From positions 19,236,001 to 19,300,000 of the forward strand of contig CM073542.1 of NCBI GenBank assembly GCA_037074615.1: 64,000 nt of DNA, read 5' to 3'. Positions 35,228 to 46,649 of this stretch are shown one piece after another; position 1 is the first letter of the stretch; the number at the start of each line of letters is the position of its first letter. Position numbers and translations under genes: made by a program. The notes under the pieces were generated by a model. That model was given only the letters and a program-made list of their open reading frames with translations, had not been told where the DNA came from and did no database searches. The stretch comes from Leucaena leucocephala. Its lineage: Eukaryota; Streptophyta; Magnoliopsida; Fabales; Fabaceae.

Positions 35228-36555
35228 TTGTCCAAATAGTAATCTGCAACATCATCATATCACTACTTGGAAATGAAAAGGAAAAATAAATTAAATCTAG
35301 TGGTAAAAATTACAAGTTGTAAAGGATCTATAGATATATATGCAGTGAAAGATGATGTACTCTTGTTGCAGGGATCTTTCTTTCTGTCGAGCTGAATGCT
35401 GAGATCTCGAGTCAACGAACCACACTCTAAGGACAAATATAAGAAATATAGAAAAAAAAAAAGGCTAAAGAGACCTTCCTGCCACTTTCGTCTTTACTCT
35501 CTTCCACTTCTTATTAAAATAAAATTAAATAATCCAAATGAATGGCGTGTCTGATCATTTAAAACTATGGCCACAGCAACCGAATTCAGTCATTCACCAA
35601 CTAAAAAAAATCAATTAGTACAATATTTTTTAGTATTATGCCGTATTCTAAAATATTTTTTAACGTAATTTAATTTCCGGCCTTCTATTTCTCTATGAAT
35701 CGTCTGACCCTACTTTCGTCTCTTTATCATTTTCTTACTTGCGGCTTATATGCGGATTGGAACTTGGCGAAATTTACAATCAAAGAAATAAATTTAAATT
35801 GTTTCTAGAGGTCCACAAAGGACTTGATTTTTCTCATAAAGAACAATCATGGTTGGACGAAAATGACTTTCGAATAAGAAATTCATCCTATAAACCAACG
35901 TCGATAGTTGTGACACACACAGAGGTGAGATTTTTTTTTATTTTAAAAAAAGGTTGTTAATATATGACATGCAAGTGGGCTATGTGTATATTTGTGGGGG
36001 GTTTTAAAATTTAACCCATTATTCTATATGCAAGTGGGCAAACTAAAAGTGGCAACATACATATATGGCATATACTGTGGAATATTTGACTTGTTATCAA
36101 ATGTAAATATATATATCATATTTAACTTAGCCCCACTTATAATCATTATAATCAATTATCCAATTAATCCTCAACATTTAAATTTTAGCATAAATATAAT
36201 TATAATCTTTTAGATGAAGTAAGAAAAAGAACCTAAATGTTGAGATTTAATTGAAGAATTTATAATAATAATAGATAGAAGTAAATGGGCCTAGGTTTTC
36301 TCCTCACATAGTATTATACAATATGCAATTTCACAATTTTGCGGGTTCAAAATTAAAATTTCTTCAACTTTCTTAGCGCTTATTGGTCTATATATACAGA
36401 GAGAGAGAGAGAGTTGTACAAAAAGAGGAAAGAGAAAGAAAGGACAAAATTATAACGAATGAAAGTCTTTTAGGGGCTAAGAAAGTAAAAAAAAAAAAAA
36501 GGACCAAAATGTAAAGAACAAATGTTCATTGGGTACAAAGTGAAAGTAGAACAAA
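35228..36555. other. 5' region of the TNL and AT-rich flank
   Basis: Holds the presumptive promoter and 5' untranslated region of the TNL on the minus strand. The plus-strand open frames at 35739-35960 and 35992-36213 have no recognisable domain. A GA microsatellite lies at about 36400-36414. Confidence 0.5.
35410..35415 (-). promoter_or_regulatory. W-box core upstream of the TNL
   Basis: TTGACT on the minus strand, about 185 bases upstream of the ATG. WRKY factors bind TTGAC[C/T] and often control immune receptor genes. A six-base match is weak evidence and the transcription start is unknown. Confidence 0.3.
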
Positions 36556-36559
36556 TGTT

Positions 36560-37388
36560 TGGAACCCTTGCTGCCACTGTACAAAACTTTGACTAGGGAT
36601 GATAATTTCATGATTTTGATATTTCTAATGGGTTTAAAATAACAAATTGTGCAGATTTAAGTAGAGAAATAAGTATTAGAATTATTGAAATCAAAATAGG
36701 AATTTTTTGAGAAAAACGTTATTGTGCCACATTTCTGTTCTGTCCAGCACTTAAGGAAGGAGTTAGAATTTTTCAATTCTGACTTCATATTTGGATTCCT
36801 TGGGCAAAATTGTGTGAAAAATGGTTAAGACACAAATTAATTCAAATGATAAGATAATTAACTAAAATTAAGAGAAAGTAGTTAAGATAATGAGAGCTAG
36901 TCTTCCACTTGGTGCAAGATCATGGTATTAATGAGTTATGTTATCAATGTGAATGTGTTTAAGACTTTGAGACATCAAAGAGGAAGTTTTGAAGTAGTTG
37001 ACTGAAAGTTACATGGTTAGGAAGACTATGAAGCAAGTGCAAGATTAAGGGAGAAAGCTTATACTTAAGGTAGTAAGCTTATCCTTCTTATGTGCTTGAT
37101 GTATATACTTGTGTGTTGATATGTTTACGATATGTGATGATGATGTATGCCATGTATGAATGACATATGCTCTACTCTTTATGATTTTATAGTTATGTAT
37201 GATCGTATGTGTTATTGAGTATGATAGCATGTAAATGGAAGCTTAAGAAAAATAAAGAAACCATGTCATGTACTTGTATTCATCTTACATGCATTGAATG
37301 GTAATGTTTGCTACTAAGATTCTCTAAAAACTTACCCTCCCATAATCAACCATAATAGGTCAATTATGATGGAAGACTTATGTATAAT
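36560..37388 (+). repeat. Repeat T, copy 2, interrupted by the copia element
   Basis: Direct copy of 3160-3765 (TGCCACTGTACAAAAC, GTGCCACATTTCTG, AAGGAAGGAGTTAG). It extends further than copy 1 and is cut at 37389 by the Ty1/copia target duplication; flanking sequence resumes at 45871. Confidence 0.65.
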
Positions 37389-37393
37389 GAAGC

Positions 37394-39086
37394 TGTAAGG
37401 AATTGGAAGACACGCAGCGGAAATTAATTTAAAAATTTTTCCATTCCTTGCCAGGATCTACTGTATGTGTTTAAGTCAAGTGGGAAGAAGTATTACCCTT
37501 AGTGTGCCTCAGCGACTTCCACAGCTTTCGGTCACGACGTTCACAGTTTCTCTTTGCAGCTCGTGCTCCCTTTCTGATCACAAGAAGTCGACGACTCAGG
37601 TCGGCTTCCTCTACTGGTATCCACACGAACAGCGTTCCAACCACGAACGACGTGCTAGCGTCTCTTGTCCCTCCAGGGCTTTCTCAAGAGTTCGTCCTCT
37701 CCGTCTCTATTTCGGCAGTTTCTTATCTGCAAACCTTTTGCAGAGTCCCCTTCGGCCTTTCTATGTTCTATATGTTTCTCTGTGCAAAACGCAGCTCCTA
37801 AAATCAGATATATAGGATGCTATGCGTTTTTCTCTGTGAACCGAATTGGATTTTGGAGTTAATCTTATATTAATTCCAAAATTAATACAATATCATATAT
37901 TGTATAATTTTATAAGAAACTAATTAAATAAATAATATTAAATCCGTCCCACAGATTTAATTACCCATTTATTTAATTTTAAATAAAGATGAGACTGAAC
38001 TATATTTGATTTATTCTCATAAATCAAATTTGAGATATCCTATCAATTTGAATTTCGAATTTCAAACGTGATAGAGATTTAATTTATTCTTATAAATTAA
38101 ATCTCATATATACATATAATGTATATATACAAATTTATATATATATATATACGAATATAAATATAAATAAATATATATACATCTATCCTGGATCATTCAT
38201 TGAATCTGGACATGTCTTAGATTCAATGAATCTGGACATCATAGCTCGTGTTGGGCTATTTTGTGTGCGACCCTGTAGGCCCATATGAAGTTGGCAGTGG
38301 GCCATTTGCTATACTAACCCACAAGTCGCAAGCGGTCTCTAGCAAGACATAACGACTACCCAAATCATATGAGGATCGATAAACGATTTAACCTTTTATA
38401 CAACCATATCATGTCCCTTCTGTCACGCGATATTTTGGTCATGGATGAGGCATGGATAATGTCATCCTCCTATTCCTGACCGTTACTTTCTCGATCCTTG
38501 AGTAGTCTGACTATAGAAATGGAACTATCTTTCCATTACAGTATGGCCATACATTTCTCAGACTCACTCATCGAGGGGCCCAGTAATATCTCTCTACGAA
38601 TGTGAGGGACAAATTCCATCTTGACCATTCACATTCTTCCGCATGAAAAACCACTAAGGCCGAACATAGTCTTTATGATCACTCGGTCAAAAGTGACTTT
38701 TGACTAGGTCAAAGCTGAGCGTTTTGTCATGTAGGAATCCATGATGATCTCAGGTCAAATGGCTTATTGACATGGTTTGTATATGAGAGAAGCTTATGAC
38801 GTTACCCATGCAGTTCTCTCATAGCGGGTCGGTCCAGCACCTTGTACTCTTACATGTGCTTATGACTTTGATTTATATCTCTATACATCTTCAAAGTCAT
38901 ACTGGTCTTATTTCATCTGTGCTCCGGCACAGATGATCGACCAGGGACATTTAGGATAATATCATGAATTATCCAAGGATGTTCATCATAGTAAACATGC
39001 AAATAATATGATAACTCAATTAATAAATTCATAAATCAATAATGTTCATAAGACAATGATTGGCCCCTAGGGCACGATTTCCAACA
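37394..39086 (-). repeat. Copia 3' LTR (left copy)
   Basis: Begins TGTAAGGAATTGGAAGAC and ends GATTTCCAACA on the plus strand, so it reads TG...CA in both orientations. It contains a short repeated GATTCAATGAATCTGGACAT motif. It aligns with the right copy along its whole length with scattered, mostly transition, differences. Open frames here (for example 37465-37815) are not genes. Confidence 0.93.
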
Positions 39087-39101
39087 ACCTCCCACTTGCA
39101 C
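39087..39101 (-). promoter_or_regulatory. Polypurine tract
   Basis: On the minus strand GCAAGTGGGAGGT lies directly before the 3' LTR, the usual position of the plus-strand primer of reverse transcription. Confidence 0.75.
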
Positions 39102-39668
39102 TAGGTACAATCATTAATTTGACTAATTCCTATTGACCTGACATGACGCTCATGCTTTGCCTGCACAAGCGGCTTTGTTAGAGGATCAGCAACATTATCT
39201 TCTCCTGCTACTTTGCATATTTTTATATCACCTCTATCATTGATTTCTCTGATGAGATGAAATCGCCTGAGTATATGCTTGGTCCTTTGATGTGACCTAG
39301 GCTCTTTGGCCTGTGCAATAGCACCGCTATTGTCATAGAGCAAAGTTATTGGATCTGAGATGGTAGGTATCACCCCTAGTTCTGTGATGAACTTCCTGAT
39401 CCAAACGGCTTCCTTAGCTGCATCAGATGCTGCTATATACTCAACTTCTATCGCAGAATCTGCTACAGTGCCCTGCTTAGAGCTCTTCCAGCTTACTGCT
39501 CCATTATTGAGGAGGAATATATATCCAGACTGCGATTTTTGGTCGTCCTGGTCAGTTTGGAAACTGGCATCTGTGTAACCAGTTACACAGAGTTCGTCAT
39601 CCAATCCACCATAGACCAAGAATAAGTCCTTAGTCCTTCTTAAGTACTTAAGGATATTCTTGACAGCA
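39101..39668 (-). pseudogene. Copia RNase H domain
   Basis: Follows the stop in GH(W)TAVKNIL. Residues of the copia RNase H are present: YTDASF, the Glu in EVEYIAASDA, YDNSGAIAQAKEP and KHILRRFHLIRE, ending GEDNVADPLTKPL and a natural stop at 39101 next to the polypurine tract. Confidence 0.88.
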
Positions 39669-39670
39669 GT

Positions 39671-41190
39671 TCAATGGCCCTCACTAGGGTCCTGTTGATA
39701 TCTGCTAGTCATACTCAAGGCAAACGAGACATCTGGACGAGTACATAACATGGCGTACATGATAGATCCTATGGCCGAGGCATATGGAACTTTACTCATG
39801 CGACCTCGCTGATCAGATGTACTAGGACATAGATCTTTGCTGAGGTGAATACCATGAGACATGGGTATGAAACCCCTCTTTGATTCGTGCATACTGAACT
39901 TATGCAGTATTTTATCTATGTATGTACTCTGACTGAGTCCTAGAAGTCTTTTAGATCTATCTCTATAGATCCTGATTCCTAGGATGTAGGTGGCTTCACC
40001 CAAGTCTTTCATCGAGAAAGACTTTCCTAACCAAGACTTGACAATTTGCAAGGTAGGAATGTCATTCCCAATAAGTAGGATGTCATCGACATAGAGTACC
40101 AAAAACACAACTGTGCTCCCACTAACCTTCTTGTACACACAAGGTTCATCAATGTTTTGAAGAAATCCAAACTATTTAACTACTTCATCAAAATGTTGAT
40201 TCTAACTCCGAGAGGCTTGCTTCAGTCCATAAATGGACCTTTGAAGCTTGCACACTTTGCCAAAGTCCTCGGAACGCACAAACCCTTCAGGTTGTGTCAT
40301 GTACACATTCTCAAGGAGCTTTCCATTAAGGAAGGCTGTCTTGATGTCCATCTGCCATATTTCATAGTCATAATATGCTGCTATGGCAAAGAGGATTCTG
40401 ATTGATTTGGCCATGACAACTGGGGAAAAGGTCTCATCATAGTCCACACCATGAGTTTGAGTAAATCCTTTTGCAACCAGTCATGCCTTGAAGACATTTA
40501 TATTGCCATCCATGTCAGTTTTCTCCTTCAAAACCCACTTGCACCTGACGGTTTTTACACCTTCAGGCGGGTTGACTAAGGTCCAAACCTTATTGTCGTA
40601 TATGGATTGCATTTCAGACTTCATGGCATTAAGTCACTTCTCAGAGTTTGGTCCCACTATAGCTTCTCGATAGGTAGTCGGCTCATTATGCTCAATGAGC
40701 AATACTTCACAACTATCAGAAATCAAAAATCCATATCTCTGAGGCTGAAGTCGTGTCCTATTAGATTTACGTGGACCTTGCGTGACTTGAGGAGTCTCAA
40801 CAACTTGTTGTGAGTCTTCTCTATTTTCCATCTGCAGTTCTATGGTGTCTTGTGGCTCTCGAACTTCTTCGAGGTGTACCTTACTCCCACTGGTTCTTTT
40901 AGAGATAAATTCTTGTTCGAGAAAGATACCATTTCTGATAACAAACACTTTGTTATCAGCAGGGTTGTAGACGTAATATCCCTTGGTTTCCTTAGGATAT
41001 CCCACAAAAAGGCACTTTGAGGATTTGGGCGCTAATTTGTCTGAGGTTTGTTGCTTAACATAGACCTCACATCCCCAAATCTTGAGGAAATATAAACTAG
41101 GCGTCCTCCCAGTCCATATATCATACGGAGTTTTTTCAATTGCCTTTGATGGAACACGATTGAGTGTGAACCCAGCTATCTCTAGGGCAT
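39671..41190 (-). pseudogene. Copia integrase C-terminus and reverse transcriptase, stop-interrupted
   Basis: Continues after the integrase stop: PYDIWTGRTPSLYF, VGYPKETKGYYVYNP. RT proper starts with WTLVNPPEGVK, then YDETFSPVV, QMDIKTAFLNG, SIYGLKQASRS and the catalytic YVDDILLIGND. In-frame stops at 40634, 40481, 40202, 40172 and 39671; most replace Trp, one Arg. Confidence 0.88.
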
Positions 41191-41194
41191 GGCC

Positions 41195-42286
41195 CTAAAA
41201 GGAGGACGGAAGATCTATTTGACTCATCATGGATCGAACCATATCTAATAGTGTTCGATTCTTCCATTCAGAAACGCCATTCCATTGTGGTGTCCCTGGA
41301 GGAGTCAATTGTGAGACTATCCCACAACTCCTAAGATGATCTATGAACTCTTGGCTCAAATATTCACCACCCCGATCAGATCGAAGGGCTTTAATTGTTT
41401 TGCCAAGCTGGTTTTGTACTTCATTTTGAAATATTTTGAACTTTTCAAAAGATTCAGATTTATGTTTCATCATATAGATGTACCCATATCTGCTGAAATC
41501 ATCTATAAATGTTATGAAGTACGAATAACCTCCTCTGGCATTTGTGTTCATCGGTCCACACACATCTGTATGTATGAGGCCCAATAAATCAGTGGCCTTC
41601 TCACTGTGCCCAGTAAAAGGTGACTTTGTCATCTTTCCTAACAAGCAAGACTCGCAAGTGTCATATGATTCAAAATCAAATGAGTTTAGAAATCCATCTT
41701 GATGGAGTTTGGAAATGCGTTTCTCATTTATGTGGCCTAGACGACAGTGCCAGAGGTATATGGGATTCAAATCGTTTGGTTTGACCCTTTTGGCGGTTAT
41801 GTTATAGATATTTCCATGATTGGGTTGTTCCAAATTTAATATGTAATGATCAACATGCAAATCACCAAAAGCATAGAAAACATCATTACGATAAATAGAA
41901 CATCTATTATTCCCAGCAATGGAAGTGAAACCTTCCTTATCCAAATAAGAAAGTGAAACAATGTTACTACTTAAAGCAGGAACATAATAGCAATTGTTCA
42001 AAACTAACAAAAGCCCAGTGGGCAGAACTAATTCATAAGTGCCTACAGCTAACGCAGCAACCCTTGCTCTGTTTTCAACTCGTAGGTCAACCTCGCCCTT
42101 TTTCAGCTTCCTACTGTCCTTTAGTCCCTGCACATTTATACAAATGTGAGAACCACACGCAGTATCTAATACCCATGAGGTGGAAGTAGAAAGATGAATG
42201 TCTATAACATAAATACCTGAAGCGATAGCCCCGCTATTCTTCTTGTTCTTTTTCAGATCTTCGAGGTAAAGTTTGCAATTCCTCTT
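41195..42286 (-). pseudogene. Copia protease and integrase, stop-interrupted
   Basis: The protease motif WVLDTACGSHIC is at about 42180-42145 (Ala where the classic Asp-Thr/Ser-Gly triad has Gly). The pre-integrase zinc region HCRLGH ... CESCLLGK and the integrase core with IHTDVCGP, RSDRGGEY and NGVSEWKNRTLLD retain the D, D and E of DDE. The frame ends at TAG 41195-41197 after LPSSF, where related elements have Trp, and continues as GHALEIAGF. Confidence 0.88.
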
Positions 42287-43083
42287 TCAATGACCGGGTT
42301 CATTGCAGAAGAAGCAGACTCCTTCCTTCGGAGGCTTTGCCTTCTTTGGTGTAGGCTTGGTTTCGGGCTTGCCTGACTCTTTGGTCTTACCTGATGAGCC
42401 ATGACTCTTCCCCTTGCCTTTGCCTTTCCTTTTAGTACCCTTTCCTTTCTGAACCATCAAAACACTACTGGGTTTCTTCTTAAGACTCGGCTCAGCAGTT
42501 TTAAGCATCCCATGCAGTTCAGAAATAGATTTCTCCATGTTGTTCATGTTGTAGTTCATGACAAACTGGTCATAACTTTCCGGGAGTGAGTTCAAGATAA
42601 AATCGTAGCTAACTCCTGGCTCATGGGAAATCCAAGCCTCTCAAGGTGATCAATGTACCCCTTCATCTTTAAGACATGAGTACTGACTGATGCACCTTCA
42701 ACCATCTTGCAGGAATGTAAGGCCTTAGTGGTCTCATACCTCTCTTGCCTTGCCTGTTGCTGGAACATTTCCTTGAGATGCACAATCATCTCATAAGCTT
42801 CCATGTGTTCCAAATCTCTTTGGAGCTCTGGAACCATGGTGGCTAGCATCAAGCATCCCACATCGACAGAGTCTTCCTTATGCTTCGTGTAAGCATCTCT
42901 CTGAGCTCTAGGAGCATTGGTGGCTGGCTCCTCAGGAATGGATTGATCTAGGACATGCGCCTTTCTTTCCTGCTTGAGAACAATTCTCAAGTTCCTAAAC
43001 CAGTCAAGAAAGTTTGTCCCATTGAGTTTGTCCTTCTCAAGGACAGACCGCAGCGATAATGTAGCAGTATTACTAGTCGTCAT
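42287..43083 (-). pseudogene. Copia gag, frameshifted
   Basis: Starts MTTSNTATLSLRSVLEKD at 43083. The capsid-like part contains LNGTNFLDWFRNLRIVL. Near 42600 a one-base loss shifts the frame after QELAT; the frame resumes with MNSLPESYDQFV (42595), then a Lys/Gly/Ser-rich basic stretch. The zinc knuckle CFFCNEPGH is followed by TGA (42287-42289) where the CCHC knuckle normally has Trp, then KRNC continues. Confidence 0.85.
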
Positions 43084-44159
43084 GATTCTATAATTAAAAT
43101 ATGCAATATAATTAGTAATCTCCCATTAAATAAACAACCCTCAATGCAATAGTTAGTGGGCTAAGATCCATATTTGGCTCAAACTTAAGTCCGCTTTGGC
43201 AGGACGCTTAAATTAAGTTATTTAGGTAGGTAACACCTTTACCAATTACATCAAATGTAACTCTTAGATGTTCATGGGATCCTATCATCATATGATCTGG
43301 CATGTTCTAATCCCATCTAATGCCTTGAGATCCAAAACTGTTTTGTTAATCTCAATTAAGTCAAACAATAATGAATATATGAGAGTAGCACTATTACTCT
43401 TTGCTTATCTCCCCAAGATGACTCAAAAGCACCCACTTTGGCGGAGTCCACAATTGAGCGATCGAGGTTTTGACAAGTGTTCATAAATTGACGGCATTAT
43501 GACTTAAGATTTCATTTAGAGGGCTTAATTTAACTGTTTAGTTTATGAGAATGCATGCTTCTCAGTTTGTATCTCATACAATTAATATGCATGTGCTGAT
43601 ATAATCATAAGATGCATAATTTAAACGTGATACAATATGGCTCACCTATCCTAAGTCCCCTCAAGCCAATGAGAGGAGCTCTCTAGTAAGAAAAGGAAAA
43701 TTACATATAGAAACCTCTTTTAACATTCGAGGGGAGTGAGATGAGAAGAGAAGGTACATTGAGAGTAAATATATAGGAAGGCACAACACGCAGGCCGTAT
43801 TTAAAAAATTATAACACTTGTAATCTAGAGCCATATTGTTCACCATACCCAAGCATTCAAGAATCAACATTCAGATTTAATTGCAGGGCAATTGATGTTT
43901 TAAATCTTAAAACATTCACAAAATAGCATATTCTACGGTTATATTACGCTACGAACAGGTAGCCACGGCGGTCCCACTAGCCGATTAGCGGGCGGGGTCT
44001 GGGGGCAGCGCCCTTTTAGATTCCTTTTAGATTCCTTATATGTCATACATAAGACGGATTCCTTATATGTCACACATGAAACGCATATTATATGATCGGC
44101 TACGACTAACACATATCATATGAATCAACAATCAAGCCTAACTTAAACACAAAACGCCA
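43084..44159 (-). other. Copia leader with GC-rich island
   Basis: About 1.1 kb of untranslated leader between primer site and gag. An unusually GC-rich segment (about 43965-44020, GGGCGCTGCCCCCAGACCCC on the minus strand) can fold on GGGC/GCCC and stands out in the AT-rich window. Flanking it are two copies of a GATTCCTTATATGTCA-type repeat. Confidence 0.6.
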
Positions 44160-44173
44160 TGGCTCTGATACCA
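44160..44173 (-). promoter_or_regulatory. Primer binding site (initiator tRNA-Met)
   Basis: On the minus strand the bases just inside the 5' LTR read TGGTATCAGAGCC, complementary to the 3' end of initiator tRNA-Met, the standard plant copia primer. One extra base separates it from the LTR end. Confidence 0.85.
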
Positions 44174-44174
44174 C

Positions 44175-45865
44175 TATAAGGAATTGGAAGACACGCAGCG
44201 AAAATTAATTTAAAAATTTTTCCATTCCTTGCCAGGATCTACCGTATGTGTTTAAGTCAAGTGGGAAGAAGTATTACCCTTAGTGTGCCTCAGCGACTTC
44301 CACAGCTTTCGGTCATGATGTTCACAGCTTCTCTCTGCGGCTCGTGCTCCCTTTCTGATCACAAGAAGTCGACGACTCAGGTCGGCTTCCTCTACTGGTA
44401 TCCACACGAACAGCGTTCCAACCACGAATGACGTGCTAGCGTCTCTTGTTCCTCCAGGGCTTTCTCAAGAGTTCGTCCTCTCCATCTCTATTTCGGCAGT
44501 TTCTTATCTGCAAAACTTTTGCAGAGTCCCCTTCGGCCTTTCTATGTTCTATATGTTTTTCTGTGCAAAACGCAGCTCCTAAAATCAGATCTATAGGATG
44601 CTATGCATTTTTCTCTGTGAACTGAATTGGATTTTGGAGTTAATCTTATATTAATTCTAAAATTAATACAATATCATATATTGTATAATTTTATAAGAAA
44701 CTAATTAAATAAATAATATCAAATCCGTCCCACAGATTTAATTACCCATTAATTTAATTTTAAATAAAGATGAGACTGAACTATATTTGATTTATTCTCA
44801 TAAATCAAATTTAAGATATCCTATCAATTTGAATTTCGAATTTCAAACGTGATAGAGATTTAATTTATTCTTATAAATTAAATCTCATATATACATATAA
44901 TGTATATATACGAATTTATATATATATATACGAATATAAATATAAATAAATATATATACATCTATCCTGGATCATTCATTGAATCTGGACATGTCTTAGA
45001 TTCAATGAATCTGGACATCATAGCTCGTGTTGGGCTATTTTGTGTGCGACCCTGTAGGCCCATATGAAGTTGGCAGTGGGCCATTTGCTATACTAGCCCA
45101 CAAGTCGCAAGCGGTCTCTAGCAAGACATAACGACTACCCAAATCATATGAGGATCGATAAACGATGTAACCTTTTATACAACCATATCATGTCCCTTCT
45201 ATCACGCGATATTTTGGTCATGGATGAGGCATCGATAATGTCATCCTCCTATTCCTAACCGTTACTTTCTCGATCCCTGAGTAGTCTGACTATAGAAATG
45301 GAACTATCTTTCCATTACAGTATGGCCATACATTTCTCAGACTCACTCATCGAGGGGCCCAGTAATATCTCTCTACGAATGTGAGGGACAAATTCTATCT
45401 TGACCATTCACATTCCTCCGCATGAAAAACCACTAAGGCCGAACATAGTCTTTATGATCACTCGGTCAAAAGTGACTTTTGACTAGGTCAAAGCTGAGCG
45501 TTTTGTCATGTAGGAATCCATGATGATCTCAGGTCAAAGGGCGTCTTGACATGGTTTGTATATGAGAGAAGCTTATGACGTTACCCATGCAGTTCTCTCA
45601 TAGCGGGTCGGTCCAGCACCTTGTACTCTTACATGTGCTTATGACTTTGATTTATATCTCTATACATCTTCAAAGTCATACTGGCCTTATTTCATCTGTG
45701 CTCCCGCATAGATGATCGACCAGGGATATTTAGGATAATATCATGAATTATCCAAGGATGGTCGTCATAGTAAACATGCAAATAATATGATAACTCAATT
45801 AATAAATTCATAAATCAATAATGTTCATAAGACAATGATTGGCCCCTAGGGCACGATTTCCAACA
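44175..45865 (-). repeat. Copia 5' LTR (right copy)
   Basis: Starts TATAAGGAATTGG (TG changed to TA against the left copy) and ends GATTTCCAACA. As the 5' LTR of a minus-strand element it would contain the promoter. Confidence 0.93.
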
Positions 45866-45870
45866 GAAGG

Positions 45871-46644
45871 AGCCAAAGAATTGAAGAAAAGAAGTAGACA
45901 AATTAATGTTCTAGTATATGTTACAGAAATTTTCTATGTATGTAAATACTATGTAAAGTACCTATTTATATGATGGAAATATATGAAACAATTATGATAC
46001 ATTTACATGATATATATGGATGTATGGGAAATCAAGTTTATGGTTTAGGAATGCTGAATAATTTATGAGAATTGAAAAGAAGATGAAATAGTAAAAACGT
46101 AGGTATTGAAGCAGTTTTGTTGTAACTCCAGTTTAACTTAATAAATAGATACATCTGGCTAGAAACTTTATAAGCATGTATTACACATCCTAAACTTTAA
46201 ATTTATAGGCAACATGCCTTATTTTGATATGTATATTAAGAGAAATAAATTTTTAAATTTGTAGGTCAGAATCTAGAATTTTCAGAATTAACCATATGAA
46301 CAACAAAAAATAATGAATTAAATGTACTAAATGGGCTGGTAAACATCCATATTTATATTTTTCCTTCAAGATAAATGAAATAGATTTTATTATAGCTTTG
46401 AACCATCTCCATATGACTTTTTTTAGAATTAGTTATATTTTTTTAAAGTTGCACTATCATTCTGAAAAATTAGTAATGAACAGTACCCGATGTCTTAAAT
46501 GAAATTTTTAATTTGTGGGCTAAAGCAATGCTTCCACTAGTTAAATAAGCTTCTAAATACATATTCTGAGAAGGTAAAAGTACCCTGTTTCAAGAAGGTT
46601 CACAATCTCACCTAAAAACTCCAACTCAGCTGTGACTCCAGCTG
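45871..46644 (+). repeat. Repeat T/U continuation with third U-type copy
   Basis: After the copia duplication the host repeat resumes. About 45960-46560 resembles the right arm at 16185-16760 (ACATGCCTTATTTTGATATG, ATGAACAGTACCCGA). It ends where S copy 1 inserted (CTTCC target). No gene. Confidence 0.5.
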
Positions 46645-46649
46645 CTTCC

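Larger units (their letters stand above)
37394..45865 (-). mobile_element. Full-length Ty1/copia retrotransposon, inactive
   Basis: Two direct LTRs (37394-39086 and 44175-45865, about 1.69 kb each) flank a minus-strand gag-pol. Target duplication is GAAGC (37389-37393) versus GAAGG (45866-45870), one mismatch. A primer binding site for initiator Met tRNA lies inside the right (5') LTR and a polypurine tract inside the left (3') LTR. Gag, protease, integrase, reverse transcriptase and RNase H follow in copia order (integrase before RT), but a frameshift and at least seven stops make it non-autonomous. It sits in repeat T/U. Confidence 0.93.

Noticed and set aside
35739..36213. Plus-strand frames upstream of the TNL
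   Set aside because: No domain, AT-rich, and in the presumptive promoter region of the receptor.
37465..37862. Overlapping plus-strand frames in the copia LTR, partly repeated at 44246
   Set aside because: Antisense to the element and within both LTRs; chance frames in a GC-richer LTR segment.
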